Part shown: in pieces, positions 61,935 to 64,000 of the stretch
Position numbering within the stretch: the first letter of the stretch is position 1
Layout: every line of letters begins with the position of its first letter
The notes under the pieces: model-generated
What the model was told of the DNA's origin: nothing
The model's input: only the letters and a program-made list of their open reading frames with translations
Databases searched by the model: none
NCBI RefSeq assembly: GCF_947496075.1
Contig: NZ_CANMBJ010000004.1
Coordinates: 310,001 to 374,000 of the forward strand
Direction of reading: 5' to 3'
DNA: 64,000 nt
From: an uncultured Tateyamaria sp.
GTDB taxonomy: Bacteria; Pseudomonadota; Alphaproteobacteria; Rhodobacterales; Rhodobacteraceae
Program-made: the position numbers and the translations under genes

Positions 61935-63056
61935 TCAGTATCTCAGCACCCGCCCCGACGGGCTGACCACGAATTTGCGGACCGAGCCGAAACCGGGCGG
62001 ATTCATCTCTTCGAGCGCCTGGAAGGCGCGTTGGGGTAGCACGATGCTGCGTTCCATCCGTGTGGCCCCGAGGTCGGCGCCGCGGCCCGAGAACGGGTCG
62101 AGGGCAAAGACCTCGCGTTCGACGGACGAAAACCAGCCCGCGCGTTCCTCAATTACACGTTCCGAGCGCAGGTCTTCCTCGGTCCAGACCAGCGCCCAGT
62201 CCTGCCCTGCGGGCGCGCGCGCGGCTTTCAACACATCTAGAATCGGCCCTGATTGTTCCGTAAAGGCCGAGGAATACATCGGCCCCGCATAGAAACGGCG
62301 CAGGCGTTTGGGGTGGATGTCGTCGAAATCCTCGTCGAACCCTTTGGCGATGGTGACCAGCTTTAGCTTGCCGAGCGATTGCGCCATCAGGTGCGCTTGG
62401 GCTTCGGGCCAGCGGCGGGGGTCCTTGGGCAGAGCGGTGCGGCCCGTGTCCTCGACCTCCATCATGTAGATGACGGGCAGGTTCAGTTCGGTGTCGTAGA
62501 CGGCCCAGTGGATGCGGAAGCTGCGGCGGTCGTCGCTGAGGTTGCCGGTCCAGACGATCTGTGGGTCGTTGCGGGGCCAGAAGAGTTGTCCCTTTTGCAG
62601 GTCTTCGTAGTAGAGCCGCTGGGATAGGGCGAATTGCAGTTTCGTGGGCACCTGGCGGTCGCCGATGATGACCTCGACCATCTGCTTTTTCAGCTCATCC
62701 GCGGTTTCGATGCGATCGAGATGGCGGTCGGCCTGCAACGCGTCGGAGGCCATGGTGAGCAGTTCCTCGGCCGCCGGAAAGCCGCTGTAGCGCGTGTCGA
62801 TGGCGAGGCTGCCAAAGAAGCGGCCGGTGTCGCGGCCGACCAGTAGATACTTCTGGCTGAGCGCGCGGAAGGTGAAAGTCAGTTCGGCAATGTAGCGGGT
62901 GAGGATCTTGACCTCGTCCCGGTTCAGATCGCCCTCGGCTTCCATCACGCCGGCCACGCGGGCGAGGTGGCCGGTGATCGTCTCGAACTTCTTGAAGTAG
63001 CGGCGCGAGGCGAAGAGGTCGGTGAGGCCGGAGGTTTCGGGTTTGCTTCGGTTCAT
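61935..63056 (-). CDS. Conserved soluble protein of the ATPase operon
   Basis: A 373-residue protein with no membrane helix. It starts with an alpha-helical half (RRYFKKFETITGHLARVAGVMEAEGDLNRDEVKIL) and has a beta-rich second half (VDTELNLPVIYMMEVED type strands). I do not recognise the family. No zinc-binding HExxH is visible. Its start overlaps a 59-aa membrane gene (ATGA), and the lipoprotein follows 13 bases on. Confidence 0.65.
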   Translation of the reverse strand: MNRSKPETSGLTDLFASRRYFKKFETITGHLARVAGVMEAEGDLNRDEVKILTRYIAELTFTFRALSQKYLLVGRDTGRFFGSLAIDTRYSGFPAAEELLTMASDALQADRHLDRIETADELKKQMVEVIIGDRQVPTKLQFALSQRLYYEDLQKGQLFWPRNDPQIVWTGNLSDDRRSFRIHWAVYDTELNLPVIYMMEVEDTGRTALPKDPRRWPEAQAHLMAQSLGKLKLVTIAKGFDEDFDDIHPKRLRRFYAGPMYSSAFTEQSGPILDVLKAARAPAGQDWALVWTEEDLRSERVIEERAGWFSSVEREVFALDPFSGRGADLGATRMERSIVLPQRAFQALEEMNPPGFGSVRKFVVSPSGRVLRY

Positions 63057-63232
63057 CGGTCATGCCCACCAAGTCCGGACCTGTCCGCGTCCATATTGAA
63101 AGCGCCCAACAGAAGTAGCCCTATCAACACCAGAGCAATGAACGGAACAAAGGCCCACCATGCAGCACCAAATTTACTGGCAGCGAGAATACCCAGAATA
63201 CCCACAACGATAGATGCAACTTTCAAATTCAT
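63053..63232 (-). CDS. Small two-helix membrane protein
   Basis: A 59-residue protein: MNLKVASIVVGILGILAASKFG and AWWAFVPFIALVLIGLLLLG form two membrane helices, with a short charged end. The ATG at 63232 gives a compact protein; the open frame upstream is Arg/Pro-rich and improbable. It overlaps the next gene by four bases. Confidence 0.65.
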   Translation of the reverse strand: MNLKVASIVVGILGILAASKFGAAWWAFVPFIALVLIGLLLLGAFNMDADRSGLGGHDR

Positions 63233-63353
63233 AGGCGGGCCTCGGCATCCGCAAAAGCTAAGGGCAGCCCACGACCGCGGGTCTGGATATAAACAGCGCC
63301 TGAGTAGGCGGTCGGGGGCTGCCCGGGCGTAAAAGGCCAATTCCTAATCATCG

Positions 63354-63746
63354 TCAGTCATTATTTGAAGCTGAGGCTATCATGTCCGTTCCATCAGCAT
63401 TTAACCGGTGAACATGCTTGTCCCAAAAACTATGCTGCACGTTTTTGAAAAAAACACCTTTGGACTTCGGATTAGACGCTGCCAAAAGATTGATCTGGCG
63501 TATGGGTCGCATCATAAAACCGTGAATGAAACCAAAAAAGGCACCGACTCCGCACAAGAAAATCGCGGAGACATAGTTTCCAAAACTTGGGTCATTAAAA
63601 GCCCGTCTCAGTGCAGGGATGTCGCTGTGCACCTCACGTTCTCCCCCAGTAAAAACAAGCAGGCTGACGAAAAAAGTCGCCGCCAAGAACCAGACTGCGC
63701 CAGTCACCATACCTGACCTGAACTGCAGCGGATTAATGTAGATCAT
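63354..63746 (-). CDS. Membrane protein of unknown function
   Basis: A 130-residue protein with two helices (GAVWFLAATFFVSLLVFTG and YVSAIFLCGVGAFFGFIHGF) and a soluble tail with KNVQHSFWDKHVHRL. It is notably A+T-rich compared with the operon's conserved genes. It overlaps the stop of the preceding coiled-coil gene (ATGA). Confidence 0.65.
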   Translation of the reverse strand: MIYINPLQFRSGMVTGAVWFLAATFFVSLLVFTGGEREVHSDIPALRRAFNDPSFGNYVSAIFLCGVGAFFGFIHGFMMRPIRQINLLAASNPKSKGVFFKNVQHSFWDKHVHRLNADGTDMIASASNND

Positions 63747-64000
63747 GCACCATACGCGTTGCTGTCGTGCTTCTCGACGATCTGGGCAAAGCGCCGGGCA
63801 AACCGTTCATCCGCCTTGGCCTTCTGCTCCAGCACGTCGCGGGCAAAGACCATCTGGTCTTCGTGCGCTTCCAGCATGTCGGCCATACGGGCGTTGGTGG
63901 CGGCACCGATCCCGGCCATGGCGGTTTGTGCTTCCTGGTCCGTCTGCACGCCGATCTCGTTGATGCGGTGGGCGACGTCCTGCTGCTGGGCCGTTTTCAG
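63743..64000 (-). CDS. C-terminal end of a helical protein (partial, runs off the window)
   Basis: The frame is open to the window edge, giving 85 residues of charged helix (AHEDQMVFARDVLEQKAKADERFARRFAQIVEKHDSN). It may be the tail of a TelA/toxic-anion-resistance-like or other coiled-coil protein, but that is a guess. It is the first visible gene of the ATPase operon. Confidence 0.55.
   Translation of the reverse strand: MKTAQQQDVAHRINEIGVQTDQEAQTAMAGIGAATNARMADMLEAHEDQMVFARDVLEQKAKADERFARRFAQIVEKHDSNAYGA

Overview
The window looks like a chromosomal segment of an alphaproteobacterium of the Rhodobacteraceae/Roseobacter type. It is GC-rich, with tightly packed operons that often overlap by ATGA. 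It carries a ccoNOQP cytochrome cbb3 operon, a TAXI-type TRAP transporter with a fused permease, a PII/AmtB pair and several families typical of this group (DUF1523, DUF6638-like, DUF5928-like glycosyltransferase, DUF2189, DUF1971). No rRNA, tRNA or CRISPR array was seen. All family calls come from reading the sequence, with no database search.

Layout. 1-8.7 kb: the 3' end of a LysR regulator, a SnoaL-like protein, a 1040-aa LuxR-HTH/4xGAF/class III cyclase protein, an exported protein, a TetR regulator and a patatin-like lipoprotein with a perfect palindrome between the last two. 8.8-16.2 kb (minus strand): a microaerobic respiration operon running from a 148-aa membrane protein through DUF2189, DUF1971, ccoN, ccoO, ccoQ and ccoP, a 54-aa membrane protein, ccoI and ccoS; ccoG is absent. 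16.6-18.3 kb: a group III truncated haemoglobin and an NsrR-like regulator, separated by an internally deleted IS3-family element with a GAAA target duplication. 18.5-25.7 kb: an Lrp regulator with a RhtA-like exporter, then a DadA-like oxidase, fused TRAP permease and TAXI binding protein, and a divergent LysR gene. A strong terminator sits between binding protein and permease.

25.7-40.3 kb: housekeeping and accessory genes (OmpA-like, AhpD-like, GNAT, CinA-like, SfsA, Map, RsmD, a FAD reductase, peroxiredoxin, pterin dehydratase, FemAB-like, GDPD, RidA), a type I secretion ABC/HlyD pair, and MlaA plus an MlaC-like gene. 40.3-55.8 kb: PBP1A, glnK-amtB, a P-loop kinase, a VOC protein, an aromatic/aspartate aminotransferase with sseA, smpB, an SGNH hydrolase, a PepSY protein, a divergent sulfotransferase/glycosyltransferase pair and a THUMP-type RNA methyltransferase. 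55.8-64 kb (minus strand): a packed operon of about twelve genes built around an AAA ATPase and a DUF6638-like protein, with many small membrane proteins. An A+T-rich, frameshifted phage abortive-infection (putAbiC-like) gene sits inside it.

The two most interesting signals are these. (1) A family of short hairpins, GTAA-GGCGSASS-N3-SSTSCGCC-TTAC, has covarying stems, and its end bases form the stop codons of four separate genes (rsmD, the SGNH hydrolase, the RNA methyltransferase and the DUF1523 gene). (2) The ATPase operon at the right end has the broken abortive-infection gene joined seamlessly into it.
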